A DNA stretch of 64,000 nucleotides. It comes from Verrucomicrobiia bacterium (lineage in GTDB: Bacteria; Verrucomicrobiota; Verrucomicrobiia; Limisphaerales; JADLHS01). Both the position numbers and the translations under genes were made by a program. The notes below the pieces were generated by a model. The model was not told the DNA's origin, searched no databases, and saw nothing but the letters and a program-made list of their open reading frames with translations. The stretch lies in NCBI GenBank assembly GCA_023953615.1, contig JAMLJH010000001.1, positions 197,362-261,361 of the forward strand. Reading direction: 5' to 3'. Shown in pieces: positions 14,783-24,369 of the stretch (position 1 is its first letter; each line of letters begins with the position of its first letter).

Positions 14783-16114
14783 TCATGGATCATCAACCAA
14801 TATTCTCAGGTTGGTCGGAGGATCTGGCAATACGGTGGGTGGCTGATTGCCTCCACCGTTCGCGCCAAATTGAAACGGCCCCAAGTCCCACGCACCCGCA
14901 GCCGGCCGAATGTTGCCATCAAAATCCACATTCGACATATTGGCATCACCGCTCAAGTTCATACCCTTACCGATCAAACTACTTCCTGCCTGCAAACGGA
15001 AATCACCCGCCGCCGGATCCGCAAACTTGCACGCGGCTTCAGTCGTCACGAAATCTCCCGTGCCGCCCCACATCGCATCCGTACGGTTGAAAGCGTTGTA
15101 ACCGTAGGACGGACTCTTTCCCAGTTCACAGTAGGAATCCACCAACACGTTGTTGTAATAACGTCCGCGATTCAAGCAAGGGTCGGCGATGATGAAGAGC
15201 GGGTACTGTCCGGTGCCAGTTTTGTAGAGCAAGTTATTGTAGAAGCGAAAATTATCCGTGCTGATGACCGGCCACGCCTTGCAATTGTTGAAAATATTGT
15301 TGCGAATGGTCCAGTACCCTTCCTTGTCCGGATTGCAATTGACGTTGTCCGGCGTGCCTTTCAACTGAAACGTCGCCTGCGACGAGTTTACGAAGTAGCA
15401 GCGTTCAATCACATTGCTCCAGATCTGCGAACCCGTCCACCACGTTTGAAAAATGTCCGCGTGGGGACCGTTGCCCGGGTTGGTACAGTTGGAAAACGTG
15501 CAACTTGTGAAAAGATTGTTAATGCCCCAAACCCGGAACAAGTCCCGATCCTTCATGTTGTAAAAAAACATGTTTGAGACCACGCAAGAGTTCGCGTTCA
15601 CCATGAAAATGACGGCATCGTAAGTATTGATGGAGGCGTAATCGTGGATTTTATGATCGGCCAACAATGAGTTGTTGCCGCGGATGGCGACCAACGCATG
15701 CCCTTCCCCAGTTGGCGTATAAGGAGACTGAATGTCAAAACCTCGAAAAATAGTGCCGCTGCCAGAGAACACCAACGTTCCGGAAGTTGCGTTACCCCGA
15801 ATGGTCAGCGTCGAAGCACCATTGCCCAAAACGGTGATGTTAGGTGTCGAACAGGTAAACGACGACGTAATTGTCCAGTCTCCTGAACAATTCAACACGT
15901 CTCCTGGCGCGAGCCGTGAGAGCGCGGTGGTAAATGATCGCCAAGCGGTAGCGGGCGTATCGCCGCTGTTAGCGTCATTCCCTACCACCGAATTGACATA
16001 GTTGGTTTTTGCTGGAGCCAAAGAACAACTAAAAATCAAAGCTGCTAATACAGCAACGGTTACGCTCGCGCCTTTCGTCCAATAGGCTGAAAAGTCAGTC
16101 CTGTAACCAGACAT
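14783..16114 (-). CDS. Secreted right-handed beta-helix protein, choice-of-anchor-Q type
   Basis: This 443-residue protein starts at ATG 16114, giving a signal peptide (TKGASVTVAVLAALIFSC then APAKT); a longer frame upstream has no signal-like character. YVNSVVGNDANSGDTPATAW at the mature N terminus is the usual opening of this family, followed by beta-helix coils (SCVVSNMFFYNMKD, IWSNVIERCYFVN, FYNNLLYK). The end DFRLQAGSSLIGKG...NVDFDGNIRPAAGAWDLGPFQFG is the choice-of-anchor-Q signature. The tail is PPTNLRILVDDP. Such proteins in EPS loci are thought to process or bind the polymer in the periplasm. It overlaps or abuts the next beta-helix gene and probably shares its transcript. Confidence 0.8.
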   Translation of the reverse strand: MSGYRTDFSAYWTKGASVTVAVLAALIFSCSLAPAKTNYVNSVVGNDANSGDTPATAWRSFTTALSRLAPGDVLNCSGDWTITSSFTCSTPNITVLGNGASTLTIRGNATSGTLVFSGSGTIFRGFDIQSPYTPTGEGHALVAIRGNNSLLADHKIHDYASINTYDAVIFMVNANSCVVSNMFFYNMKDRDLFRVWGINNLFTSCTFSNCTNPGNGPHADIFQTWWTGSQIWSNVIERCYFVNSSQATFQLKGTPDNVNCNPDKEGYWTIRNNIFNNCKAWPVISTDNFRFYNNLLYKTGTGQYPLFIIADPCLNRGRYYNNVLVDSYCELGKSPSYGYNAFNRTDAMWGGTGDFVTTEAACKFADPAAGDFRLQAGSSLIGKGMNLSGDANMSNVDFDGNIRPAAGAWDLGPFQFGANGGGNQPPTVLPDPPTNLRILVDDP

Positions 16115-16260
16115 ATATTCAAACAGTATCGCCAATTTATTTCCAATTGAACCGCTGTGGTAATGACTTACAACGAGTTCATCACGCGTCCACGCAAACC
16201 AAAGCTGGTTCCATACCAACACCTCAAAAACCTGTGTTACACCACATGCCACTTAAAAAT

Positions 16261-17193
16261 CTACGCACCCTTCCCAGTCAGCAACCATCGCAAGCAAACA
16301 AAATGCTCTCTAAGCTTATGGTTTCCATTCCGATCCGAAAGCCCCAAGCTCAAGGCGAAACGTGCCACCAGGCGAATACCATGATACAGGAGAGCCAGCA
16401 CATAATAGGTGCATTGGCCAAGCCCGCCATAGTGCTTCTTCCAATACTTTAAGTTCGCCCGGAGCATCTCGATGCTGTAACGCAGCGGCGCATTGGCCGA
16501 ACTGCCGCCGCCAAAATGCGTCGCGGTGGCCTGCGGCACATAAACATTCTTCCAGCCCGCGTCACGAAAACTTTTGCACCAATCCAAATCCTCAGCGTAA
16601 AAGAAAAACCGCTCATCCAGTCCGCCCACTTTTTCCACGGCACTGCGCCGCACCAACCAGAAGCAACCGCTTAAAACTTCCACTTCACCGAGGTGGTCAT
16701 AGTTCCAATGCCGCAGTTCAAACCCGGAGAAAAGCGGATGGCGCGGAAACACGCGATCCAGCGCCAGCACGGAACAGGTAAGATTCCAGACCGAAGGCAG
16801 CCGCCGACATGAGCGCTGCAACAGGCCATCGCCGCCGGTGATTCTCGGCCCCACCAAACCCGCGCTGCTGTGGCTTTCAAGATAATTGGTCAATTCCTCA
16901 AAACAGCCTGGGTGTACAACAACATCGGAATTGACCAACGCCAGATACGAACCAGTGGCGTGCTTGATGCCGAGATTGTTGGCGCGCGCAAAACCCAGAT
17001 TCTGTCCCGCGCGGATCAACGTCACTTCCGGAAAACATTCCTGCACCATGTCCGGCGATCCATCGGCGGAAGCATTGTCCACCACAATGATTTCCTGCAC
17101 CAAGCCCCCGCCGTTCTCGCGCAGGGAGATCAGGCAGTTTCGCAGGTGATGCTGCGCGTTCCAACTAACAATGATGACCGAGATTGGGCTCAT
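16261..17193 (-). CDS. Family 2 glycosyltransferase (rhamnosyltransferase-like)
   Basis: A GT2 of 310 residues from ATG 17193 (MSPISVIIVSWNAQHHLRNC). It shows VDNASADGS, NLGFARANNLGI and LVNSDVVV, which is the metal-binding DXD-like position, then a GCFWLVRRSAVEKVGGLDERFFFY acceptor-side block and EDLDWC. This pattern is shared by rhamnosyltransferases such as WbbL/RfbF, which fits the dTDP-rhamnose genes at 27-30 kb. The start lies 29 bp inside the end of the O-antigen ligase-like gene, so they are coupled. Acceptor and linkage are unknown. Confidence 0.88.
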   Translation of the reverse strand: MSPISVIIVSWNAQHHLRNCLISLRENGGGLVQEIIVVDNASADGSPDMVQECFPEVTLIRAGQNLGFARANNLGIKHATGSYLALVNSDVVVHPGCFEELTNYLESHSSAGLVGPRITGGDGLLQRSCRRLPSVWNLTCSVLALDRVFPRHPLFSGFELRHWNYDHLGEVEVLSGCFWLVRRSAVEKVGGLDERFFFYAEDLDWCKSFRDAGWKNVYVPQATATHFGGGSSANAPLRYSIEMLRANLKYWKKHYGGLGQCTYYVLALLYHGIRLVARFALSLGLSDRNGNHKLREHFVCLRWLLTGKGA

Positions 17194-18499
17194 GAGCTTG
17201 AGCTGTCTGTGGAGGGTCTTTAACAATCACGCGGGCGGACGGACCAACGATGAATTTTGCCGCCTGAAAGGAAGCAATCGCTCCCAACAGAAAATAGATG
17301 TAAACGATTGACTGATCAAAGTAAGCCACCGAAAGAAAAGTGGTCGCGTGGCCGAACAGCGTGGCGCCTGCGGTCCAAATTAAAAATCGACGCTCAAAGG
17401 GCGCTTGCTTATCCCGTCGCAACGCGCGACCAACGGCGGCAAAAGCACTGGCCAGAATGCCAATGAACAGCAACATCAACGGCAAACCGCCCAACACGCC
17501 AAATTGAAGGTACTGGTTGGTGATGTCGGTGTGATTCTGACTCCAATAAACACCCGTCGGCATCCAATGCCGTGTAACATCCGTCCCTACTATCCACCAT
17601 TCTCCCAGGTGCTGGATGGCTGCCTCGATCAATGCCGCCCGATGCCAGCCGGTGCTGCTACCGGTAAGATCAATTTTGGCGAGTAAATAGTACACCGGCG
17701 CCTGCATTACCAGACTCAACAACACGACCATTCCTATCGCACCCCAGCGCACGACTTTCATCTGTTTCCGCACCAACCATAACGCCATGCCAAATAAGAT
17801 AATCATCATCGTCATAATCGGTCCGCTCGAAGCGCTTGCATAAACCATTGCCGCCGTGACCATCCCGCCTATGATCGCCACTTTTCTATCTTGCCACCAG
17901 CAACCGAGTACCAAGGGCAGACAGGCGGCCCCGACCGTTCCGGCCAGTATGGGATGGGCAAACGGGCCTTGCGCTCGAACCTTTCCATCGCGAACGGTGA
18001 TTTCCAACGGCATGCCGCCCAGATAAGCAAACCAGTTATATCCTCGCAGCTTTTCCCAGAGCAAAAGAACCGCCAGCGGAACCAGTATGATGATCATCGG
18101 TTTGCAAAGCCGCCTGAAATCCTCAAAGTTTTGCAAGAATATCCGAAACAGAAAATAAATGAGAGCATTGTCAAACACGTAAGCCGAACGCAGAATCAGT
18201 GTGCCGCCCACATCCTTATGAAACAAACCACTACACACCACCCACACACCCCACGTCGCCATCAGCCGATCCATCGTCTGCCAACCTCCGGCGATACGCT
18301 CTTGCTTTATCATCACGCGCAAGCAGCCCACCATCGCCATGATACGCATCTCGGTGAAATTCAAACCGCCGATGTTCAACGCCTGTCCGGTCGTCATGTA
18401 AGTCGTTGCAATTAATAACGGCAGCGACGCCCACCGCCGCGGCAACATGTACAAGTAGTACGCACAGACGAGCGTTACAATAAAACCAAGGAGATTCAT
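17165..18499 (-). CDS. O-antigen ligase/polymerase-like membrane protein
   Basis: The protein has 444 residues and about 10-12 hydrophobic segments. A large extracytoplasmic loop between late segments contains GSSTGWHRAALIEAAIQHLG and the conserved WIVGTD, followed by YWSQNHTDITNQYLQFGVLGG with His in the NxH position typical of WaaL/Wzy-type proteins. It would polymerise or ligate EPS repeat units on the periplasmic face. It is the only Wzy-like gene in the window and is flanked by two glycosyltransferases, as expected for a Wzx/Wzy-type pathway. No flippase is present in the window. Confidence 0.85.
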   Translation of the reverse strand: MNLLGFIVTLVCAYYLYMLPRRWASLPLLIATTYMTTGQALNIGGLNFTEMRIMAMVGCLRVMIKQERIAGGWQTMDRLMATWGVWVVCSGLFHKDVGGTLILRSAYVFDNALIYFLFRIFLQNFEDFRRLCKPMIIILVPLAVLLLWEKLRGYNWFAYLGGMPLEITVRDGKVRAQGPFAHPILAGTVGAACLPLVLGCWWQDRKVAIIGGMVTAAMVYASASSGPIMTMMIILFGMALWLVRKQMKVVRWGAIGMVVLLSLVMQAPVYYLLAKIDLTGSSTGWHRAALIEAAIQHLGEWWIVGTDVTRHWMPTGVYWSQNHTDITNQYLQFGVLGGLPLMLLFIGILASAFAAVGRALRRDKQAPFERRFLIWTAGATLFGHATTFLSVAYFDQSIVYIYFLLGAIASFQAAKFIVGPSARVIVKDPPQTAQAHEPNLGHHC

Positions 18500-18597
18500 G
18501 AACTAACGCCCCCGCGCTGATTGAAATTTTTTTCTTGCCCTCAAGCTGTTTGACAAAGTGAACAGCTCAAGAAAAGGATTAAGAGGGAAGGCTCCTC

Positions 18598-19464
18598 TCA
18601 GTGGCCTCGCTTGAACAAGCGTTGCATCTGCTCGCGACGGATAAAGCGGACGAGCTCCGCAGGCACATTTCGCTTTCTCCGGCTCAAGCAGCACCACGTA
18701 TAACCCGCAAATCGCAGAAAAGACGCGAGAAAGTAAGGCCGCTCAACACAGCGGTAAGCACATTTGGCCATTTCAAACAACGGATGGTTGCCGAGCGCAT
18801 ATTCGCGCACGCCCATCAGCCACGTCCGACGGACTAGGTTTCCTTCACTGATATTACGCGGCTTCAGGTGGTCAACTACGATTTCACTGAATGTTTGCGT
18901 TTTGAAACCATGCATTCGGGCTTGCACACAAGTAATCGTATCCCAGCCACCTTCTGGCACGGCCACTAATCCGCCCAGCGCTTCGAAGCATTCCCGGCGA
19001 AAGAATTGCACCGCACCCGCCACTTCCTTTAACGACTGCGGGCTGGGATGATAGCGTCCCTCGTAGAAATCAACCACCAAACCACCCGCGAGACCGAGCT
19101 CCGGATCGTCAGCAAACCGCTGCAGCATCTCCTCGTAGTAATTTTTGGGGAATCGGATGTCGCCGTCTAGCAGTCCGATGAACTGATAGTCCCGCGCCTT
19201 GATCACGGTCAAACCGGATTCAACTGCAAAAACAACAGAGGCAAAATTTCTGTCGGGGCGGCGGGTTAGTCGAAGCAAACGGATAAAGTCGTACTCCGCT
19301 GCATACTTCCGGACAATTTCGTCAGTCTTGTCAGTGGACTCATCGCTCACAATCACCCACTCGATCGGACGAACCGTTTGTGCAATGACCGACTCGATCG
19401 TGATGCCAATCGTCGCCTGCTCATTGCGCACCGGAGTGATAAGCACGTAGGTGAAATTTTTCAT
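18598..19464 (-). CDS. Family 2 glycosyltransferase
   Basis: A 288-residue GT2 beginning FTYVLITPVRNEQATIGITI, with WVIVSDESTDKTDEIV and the metal-binding region FIGLLDGDIRFPKNYY. The end is basic (RRKRNVPAELVRFIRREQMQRLFKRGH) and may contact the membrane. It lies 98 bp upstream of the O-antigen ligase-like gene on the same strand. A cytoplasmic sugar transferase for the EPS repeat unit is the expected role. The gap after its stop (18500-18597) holds a 7-bp stem around 18551-18574 without a T run, too weak to call a terminator. Confidence 0.88.
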   Translation of the reverse strand: MKNFTYVLITPVRNEQATIGITIESVIAQTVRPIEWVIVSDESTDKTDEIVRKYAAEYDFIRLLRLTRRPDRNFASVVFAVESGLTVIKARDYQFIGLLDGDIRFPKNYYEEMLQRFADDPELGLAGGLVVDFYEGRYHPSPQSLKEVAGAVQFFRRECFEALGGLVAVPEGGWDTITCVQARMHGFKTQTFSEIVVDHLKPRNISEGNLVRRTWLMGVREYALGNHPLFEMAKCAYRCVERPYFLASFLRFAGYTWCCLSRRKRNVPAELVRFIRREQMQRLFKRGH

Positions 19465-19550
19465 TTTGAAAGGGCGCGATACCAGCGAATGTTAACGACA
19501 ATCGAGCACGATAATTCCCGCCTTCATTTTACCACCTGCTTCGGTTCAAT

Positions 19551-21761
19551 TCACGGATTGGCCGCTACCAGCGACTGGCCATTTTGCTTCCGGCTCGCGC
19601 GTTTGGAGGAGGCAAGCAACGAATCCACCAGCGCCAAATACTCCGGCTTGCGATTATTCCAACTGTGTGTTTCGGCATAAGCAAAAGCTCGTTCCACCAT
19701 GCCGCGCCGCAGTTCAGCATTGCTCAAAACTTCATACATGGCTTCAGCCATTGCATCCGCGTTGCCCGACTCAAAGAAACGCACCACCGAATCATTGAAA
19801 TAATAGCGATCAATTTTAGTCGCCGAAATGACTACGGGCACGCCCACCGCCATGAACTCCATGATCTTCGTGCTGTAGGCTTCGTTGCCGAAAGAATCCG
19901 CGCGCTTGGGCACAACGCCCAAATCCGCGTGAGCCATCAAGTCGGCCACCTGTAGAAGCGGAATTTCCTCGGTGAATCGCACGGCGTCCTGCAACCCCAA
20001 ATCTTTCGCCAGTTGTTGCAGTTCCGCCGCCATGTTGCCGTTACCGTAAATATGGAATTCGACTGTCGGCATCCGACGCCGGAGTTTGGCAAAGGCGCGA
20101 ATGGCAATGTCCAAACCTTGGTGCCACTGCAGGCCGCCCGGGAAGATGACGACGGGGCTTTGGTTAGGTGTTTTTTCGGGCGCGGGTTTGAACACGTTGC
20201 GGTCCACGTTGTTGATGAACACCGAGCATTTTTCTCGCGGCGCCGAGCGGGCGATATAACGGTCGAGCCAAAGATGATTGCCGAGAATCACATGGTGGGA
20301 AAAAGCGGCGGAAAGTTTTTCCGCCCATTTCAAGGCCCGCACCAGCAGGCTGCCATCGGATTTCCGAAACTTGTTGCCGAAGAACTCCGGCAAAATGTCA
20401 TGCACGTCCAAAATTACCCGCGCTCCCGTCAGTCGCGGCAGCCACGCGGCGAACACCACGAAATCCGGCACGTTGTGCGCGTGGACGAAGTCGTAGCGGC
20501 GGCGCAAATGCCGCCGCGAAACCTGCCCTGACGTAACGAGCAGAAAACGCAGCAACGGGAAGAGATACGAGGCCTTGGAATTGCTGCGCTTGGCGGCGCG
20601 GTCCTGCACCCGGATCAATTTCACTCCGTTAATCATTTCCTCGCGGGGCATCTCCGGTTTGGCGCGCAGGGCGAAAACTTCCACTTCGTCCCCGCGTTGA
20701 GCCAGCGCTTCAGCGTAACGGATTACACGCGTGTCGCCTTCATAAAATGAATGCGTCATCATGCATACTCGTTTGGGTGTCCGCGTTAGCGACAACGCGG
20801 GCGTTGACGTTGGCTGGCGGGGTTTGAACTTGGCGCAATAGTCCGCCACTTCGCGGGGCAGAGCGTGCCAGTATTGACCCGCGTATCTAGTGTGGACGTA
20901 TTCAAGCAGTTCCGCGTAAAAGGCCGATGGAAATTCAAAGGCCGAACCGTTACCGGCGGCGAACTTCACGTAATCGGGATGAACATTCACCAACACCATG
21001 CCACCGTGCTGCGCGACCCAGTCGAGTTTTTGTTTCCAGAGTGCGATACTTTTCTCCCGCAAGAACAGGAACAGCGTTGAATCCTGAACAAGCGTGTAGG
21101 GCAGTTCCATGTAACCACCCTGACCGTCCACCTTTTCCACCCAGAACGGGTAAATAGTGTTCATGCCGTCCGGCTGCGGCTCGAACGGATCCGCGTCAAA
21201 TGTCGAAAGATCGTAGCGGATGTTCAACTGTTGCTGCCATTCAAGGTTATGAAACATGAATCCGGCGCGAAAACCAACGGCCCCCCATTCCTTGAGGTAT
21301 TGATTGATGCGCGGCGACTGCGCCTGGAATGATTGGTAGCTCCGGAACAACGACCCGTCATGGTGTAAATCGTGAACGCCCACTTCAAAACCCAGCTGCT
21401 CCAACTCCTGACGAAACTCGCGGGTTACGCGATATTCACCTTCGGGAATAAAGTTGAACGAGGAACGGAATCCGGATTCCATCTCCAAATTGGCCAAGGC
21501 GCGACAACGGTCGAGACCCTTCTGTCCCTCCACGTCATGCGTGAGAACGAAGGCGAATTTTTTTCCCTGCGGCCAGCCGGGCCAGTTGGCGGGTGGTGTT
21601 TCCGTGCCGGATTTGACCGGCCAGATGCCAGCGGAGCGCGCGCGGGTGCGTTGAGCGACGTGCCGCCGCAGCGCATACCGCACGCTGCGCGGCAGCAAGG
21701 GTTTGATGGCGTAATATAACGCCAACAAGGGCGACCCACGCGATGATAATGTCGTCGTCAT
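19551..21761 (-). CDS. Fusion of polysaccharide deacetylase-like domain with GT4 glycosyltransferase
   Basis: This 736-residue protein joins two enzymes usually encoded apart. Residues about 65-330 form a deacetylase-like domain: FAFVLTHDVEGQKG (THDVE for TFDD), GFEVGVHDLHHDG with closely spaced His residues, GFRAGFMFHN and VLVNVHPDY. Residues about 350-720 form a GT-B glycosyltransferase of family 4: RVCMMTHSFYEGDTRVIRYA, FVHAHNVPD, VVIFPGGLQWHQGLDIAI, and EAYSTKIMEFMAVGVPVVIS with the GT4 glutamate. It could add a sugar and deacetylate an N-acetyl sugar in the same pathway. The first domain lacks a signal peptide, so it would act in the cytoplasm, unlike most NodB enzymes. Confidence 0.85.
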   Translation of the reverse strand: MTTTLSSRGSPLLALYYAIKPLLPRSVRYALRRHVAQRTRARSAGIWPVKSGTETPPANWPGWPQGKKFAFVLTHDVEGQKGLDRCRALANLEMESGFRSSFNFIPEGEYRVTREFRQELEQLGFEVGVHDLHHDGSLFRSYQSFQAQSPRINQYLKEWGAVGFRAGFMFHNLEWQQQLNIRYDLSTFDADPFEPQPDGMNTIYPFWVEKVDGQGGYMELPYTLVQDSTLFLFLREKSIALWKQKLDWVAQHGGMVLVNVHPDYVKFAAGNGSAFEFPSAFYAELLEYVHTRYAGQYWHALPREVADYCAKFKPRQPTSTPALSLTRTPKRVCMMTHSFYEGDTRVIRYAEALAQRGDEVEVFALRAKPEMPREEMINGVKLIRVQDRAAKRSNSKASYLFPLLRFLLVTSGQVSRRHLRRRYDFVHAHNVPDFVVFAAWLPRLTGARVILDVHDILPEFFGNKFRKSDGSLLVRALKWAEKLSAAFSHHVILGNHLWLDRYIARSAPREKCSVFINNVDRNVFKPAPEKTPNQSPVVIFPGGLQWHQGLDIAIRAFAKLRRRMPTVEFHIYGNGNMAAELQQLAKDLGLQDAVRFTEEIPLLQVADLMAHADLGVVPKRADSFGNEAYSTKIMEFMAVGVPVVISATKIDRYYFNDSVVRFFESGNADAMAEAMYEVLSNAELRRGMVERAFAYAETHSWNNRKPEYLALVDSLLASSKRASRKQNGQSLVAANP

Positions 21762-21830
21762 GTTAGTTTCTTAAATTTGAATTTCCTTTCATCTCGCGCA
21801 AGTTCACGTGGACAAACTTCGTCCCGGTCA

Positions 21831-21851
21831 GTTCGCACTGCGAGTGCGAAC
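21831..21851. repeat. Perfect 9-bp-arm hairpin with 3-nt loop
   Basis: Arms GTTCGCACT and AGTGCGAAC are separated by GCG, in the 215-bp spacer between the co-polymerase gene and the deacetylase-GT fusion gene. No T run follows on the minus strand, so it is not a standard intrinsic terminator. The form (long GC-rich arms, 3-nt loop) is the same as the hairpins of the mosaic elements at 55-60 kb. Confidence 0.75.
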
Positions 21852-21976
21852 CGGAGACCGAAAATAAGATGACTTTACGCACAAAGTGAATTTGATTCAG
21901 CGAAGTCGCATCAGCAATCATCGCCGCTGGCGCTTCGATGTCAGCACTGAAGGTGCCGTTCTGCCAGACTTGACGT

Positions 21977-24208
21977 TTAGTCCTGGGTTAACCACTCGGG
22001 TACGGGATTGTGGAACTTGTTCAGAACCGCCGTCACGTTCGCCCGCGATTCCCGCATCAACCCACAGGCGTAGCGAGCCGCATAGTCTTTGGTCTTACCC
22101 GCTTCCAGCACAAATAACACAAGGTCCATGCGACCAGCCATGCGCGCCGAAATACTGGCCGGGGCCACGCAGGCCATGTCGAAAACAATATATTCGTACG
22201 CTTCCGCCTTAAGTTTGGGCACGTAATCGTCAAAGTCCGGCGGCAACATGTCGGCCAGACGGTCGCTCGTCCGTTGGTTGCCCCGATGCTTGGTCATCGA
22301 AAGAGACGGGGGGTTGTTGGCCCCTTCATTGGCATCTGTTTCGACTTCAAAAGATTGCGAAGGGCCGTAGCCGGCTTTGCCTTTGTAAAACGAATAAGTT
22401 GTTCCCGCCGCGGAGGTCCAATCCACCAGCAAGGCGGTGCCGCTACCGGTGCGAGACAAGGAAGCGGCCAACCCGCTGGCGAGAGTGCTGACGCCCGCTC
22501 CATTCGTGCAGGCGGTCACCCCCACCAGCTTGGGATAAGTTTCAAATTTTCTCGCCTCAAAGTGGGTAATGACGCGCTCCCGCAAACCCTCAATGTGAGT
22601 TTGCATTTTCTGGTCCGGAGTCCAACCCGCCAAGGCGGAGCCGCTCTGAGCTTCCTCGGGTTGCGGTTTCATCACTTTTAATTTTTTATGCGAAGACCAA
22701 CGCAACAAGCCGGAAGCGCGGCGGATGTCCGGAATGGTTAACAACAGCGGAATCCGCAACTGCCGGACAATTTGCGACGGACGGCGGACCGCCCGATCCA
22801 GGACCAAGCCCAGGAGAAACGATATTCCAAAGCCCATGCCAACGCATCCAGCAAAGCCGGCGCCCACTAATTTAAACAACTTTTTCTCGTTCAACTTGGG
22901 CGGGGTGGGCGATTGCATTTTCTGCATGTTGGCCATGCCGCCCTGACCACTCTCCTCCTTATTCGCCTTTTCGAGAGTGGCGCGATAAAATTCATAATCT
23001 TCCTCTGCAGCTTTGCGCATGCGTTCCAGTTCCGAAACCTTGGGTTCAAGCTCCATCAGGCGGAAGGCTTCCTGCTTAAGGTTGGTCAACATCAATTCAT
23101 CCGCCTGCACGGTCCGGGCGAGTCGCTCGATGGCCTGTCGTTCCATTTCCACCGTGATTACCGGCGCATTACTGGACGTCCCGTCCGTCACTCGCGGTCG
23201 GTCCGCGACGTAGTTGGTCAAGGCGGCGTGTTGCGTCTCCAGTGACAGTTTCTGCCGAAGCAATTCCTGAATTTTAATGTCCAGCTTCAAGACCGACGGA
23301 TGATTCGTGGTCAAATCATCCACGACAATGGCTCTTTGGCGGGCTTGTTTAACTCCTTGAATCTGAGCCAGCAACTCCGAGTAAGAATCCACCGTATCCT
23401 GGGTCAACTCCGCTTCAACGACCGCTGGCCCCGGCGTCTCTTTCGCGGTATCCCGCCCGGCCTGGAGTCGGGCCAGTTCTATCTGGGCGTGCGACAACTG
23501 GCTTTGCAGTTCGGTGTACTCGCGACTGATCGCGGCCTGTCGTTCGCGCAAGTCCGGTACTCCGGCCTGGGTGCGCAACTCTTTTAATTGTTTATCAATT
23601 TCGGAAATCTTTTTCGCCGCAAGCTCCACCTGTTCCACGTAATTGCTGGTATCTCCAATTCGCAAATTATGGTGCAGGCGCATGTACGCATCCACCACAC
23701 CCTGTAACAGCGGCTGAACCAGATCGGGATCACGGTGCGAGAGCGTCACGCTCATGTACATGGCGCGAGGCGGGGCCACGGTCAGACCGCCGGCAATCAC
23801 TCCAGCCGCCTCCAGAAGATTCGTCCCCCCACCGTATCGGGCCAGCACCTTTTCCGGCGTAAAACGTTTGGCCACCGTTATCGCAGTATCGAAACTCTTG
23901 AGCATTTCGATTTCGGTATTGATGACCGTGTCGGCGCCAAAAATAGTGGGCGTCACATCCGTCTCGCGGTCCTTGGGATTAACCGGGGTCAAGGAAACCA
24001 CGTACGGAATATAGATATTGGCCGTGGATTCGTAGTTGGGCGGGCGCACGATCCAGATGGCCACGGCCACCACCAGCCCCATTAGTACGGAAGCCAGCAC
24101 CACGAACTTGTAGCGAAACAAAGTGTATAAAATATCACTAAGCCCGATACTGCCCTTGGGCATCTCGGCATTTTCGCCGCCATCCTGTGAATTTGATTCC
24201 ATGCGCAA
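21977..24208 (-). CDS. Wzz/GumC-type polysaccharide co-polymerase with degenerate BY-kinase-like domain
   Basis: A 743-residue inner-membrane protein. The first membrane segment is at about 33-53 (FVVLASVLMGLVVAVAIWIV) followed by the Wzz motif. A long coiled-coil periplasmic part follows (about 150-430), then a Pro-rich SPTPPKLNEKK and a second membrane segment at about 455-480. The cytoplasmic C-terminal domain aligns in pattern with CpsD/Wzc kinases, but the P-loop reads TNGAGVSTLASGLA, with Val for the invariant Lys. Walker A' reads LLVDWTSA without the second Asp, and the end lacks a Tyr cluster. It probably controls chain length or export without kinase activity. The 161-bp leader upstream is GC-rich and holds no gene. 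Confidence 0.88.
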   Translation of the reverse strand: MRMESNSQDGGENAEMPKGSIGLSDILYTLFRYKFVVLASVLMGLVVAVAIWIVRPPNYESTANIYIPYVVSLTPVNPKDRETDVTPTIFGADTVINTEIEMLKSFDTAITVAKRFTPEKVLARYGGGTNLLEAAGVIAGGLTVAPPRAMYMSVTLSHRDPDLVQPLLQGVVDAYMRLHHNLRIGDTSNYVEQVELAAKKISEIDKQLKELRTQAGVPDLRERQAAISREYTELQSQLSHAQIELARLQAGRDTAKETPGPAVVEAELTQDTVDSYSELLAQIQGVKQARQRAIVVDDLTTNHPSVLKLDIKIQELLRQKLSLETQHAALTNYVADRPRVTDGTSSNAPVITVEMERQAIERLARTVQADELMLTNLKQEAFRLMELEPKVSELERMRKAAEEDYEFYRATLEKANKEESGQGGMANMQKMQSPTPPKLNEKKLFKLVGAGFAGCVGMGFGISFLLGLVLDRAVRRPSQIVRQLRIPLLLTIPDIRRASGLLRWSSHKKLKVMKPQPEEAQSGSALAGWTPDQKMQTHIEGLRERVITHFEARKFETYPKLVGVTACTNGAGVSTLASGLAASLSRTGSGTALLVDWTSAAGTTYSFYKGKAGYGPSQSFEVETDANEGANNPPSLSMTKHRGNQRTSDRLADMLPPDFDDYVPKLKAEAYEYIVFDMACVAPASISARMAGRMDLVLFVLEAGKTKDYAARYACGLMRESRANVTAVLNKFHNPVPEWLTQD

Positions 24209-24369
24209 CTTCGACCGTGATCCAGCCTGAGTGACTCAATTGGGCCGTTCGGAGCGCGTCTCCATAACGCCCGGAACCGCCGACCAACAAAACCACGCCT
24301 CCTTGATTATTAGCTGTTTCCAGCAGGGAAATCCGACTTCTGATTAATCCATCCGGGCCGTACCAACGC

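Noticed and set aside
18551..18574. Terminator after the GT2 gene at 18598
   Set aside because: Only 7-8 pairs, 8-10-nt loop, and no T run on the minus strand.
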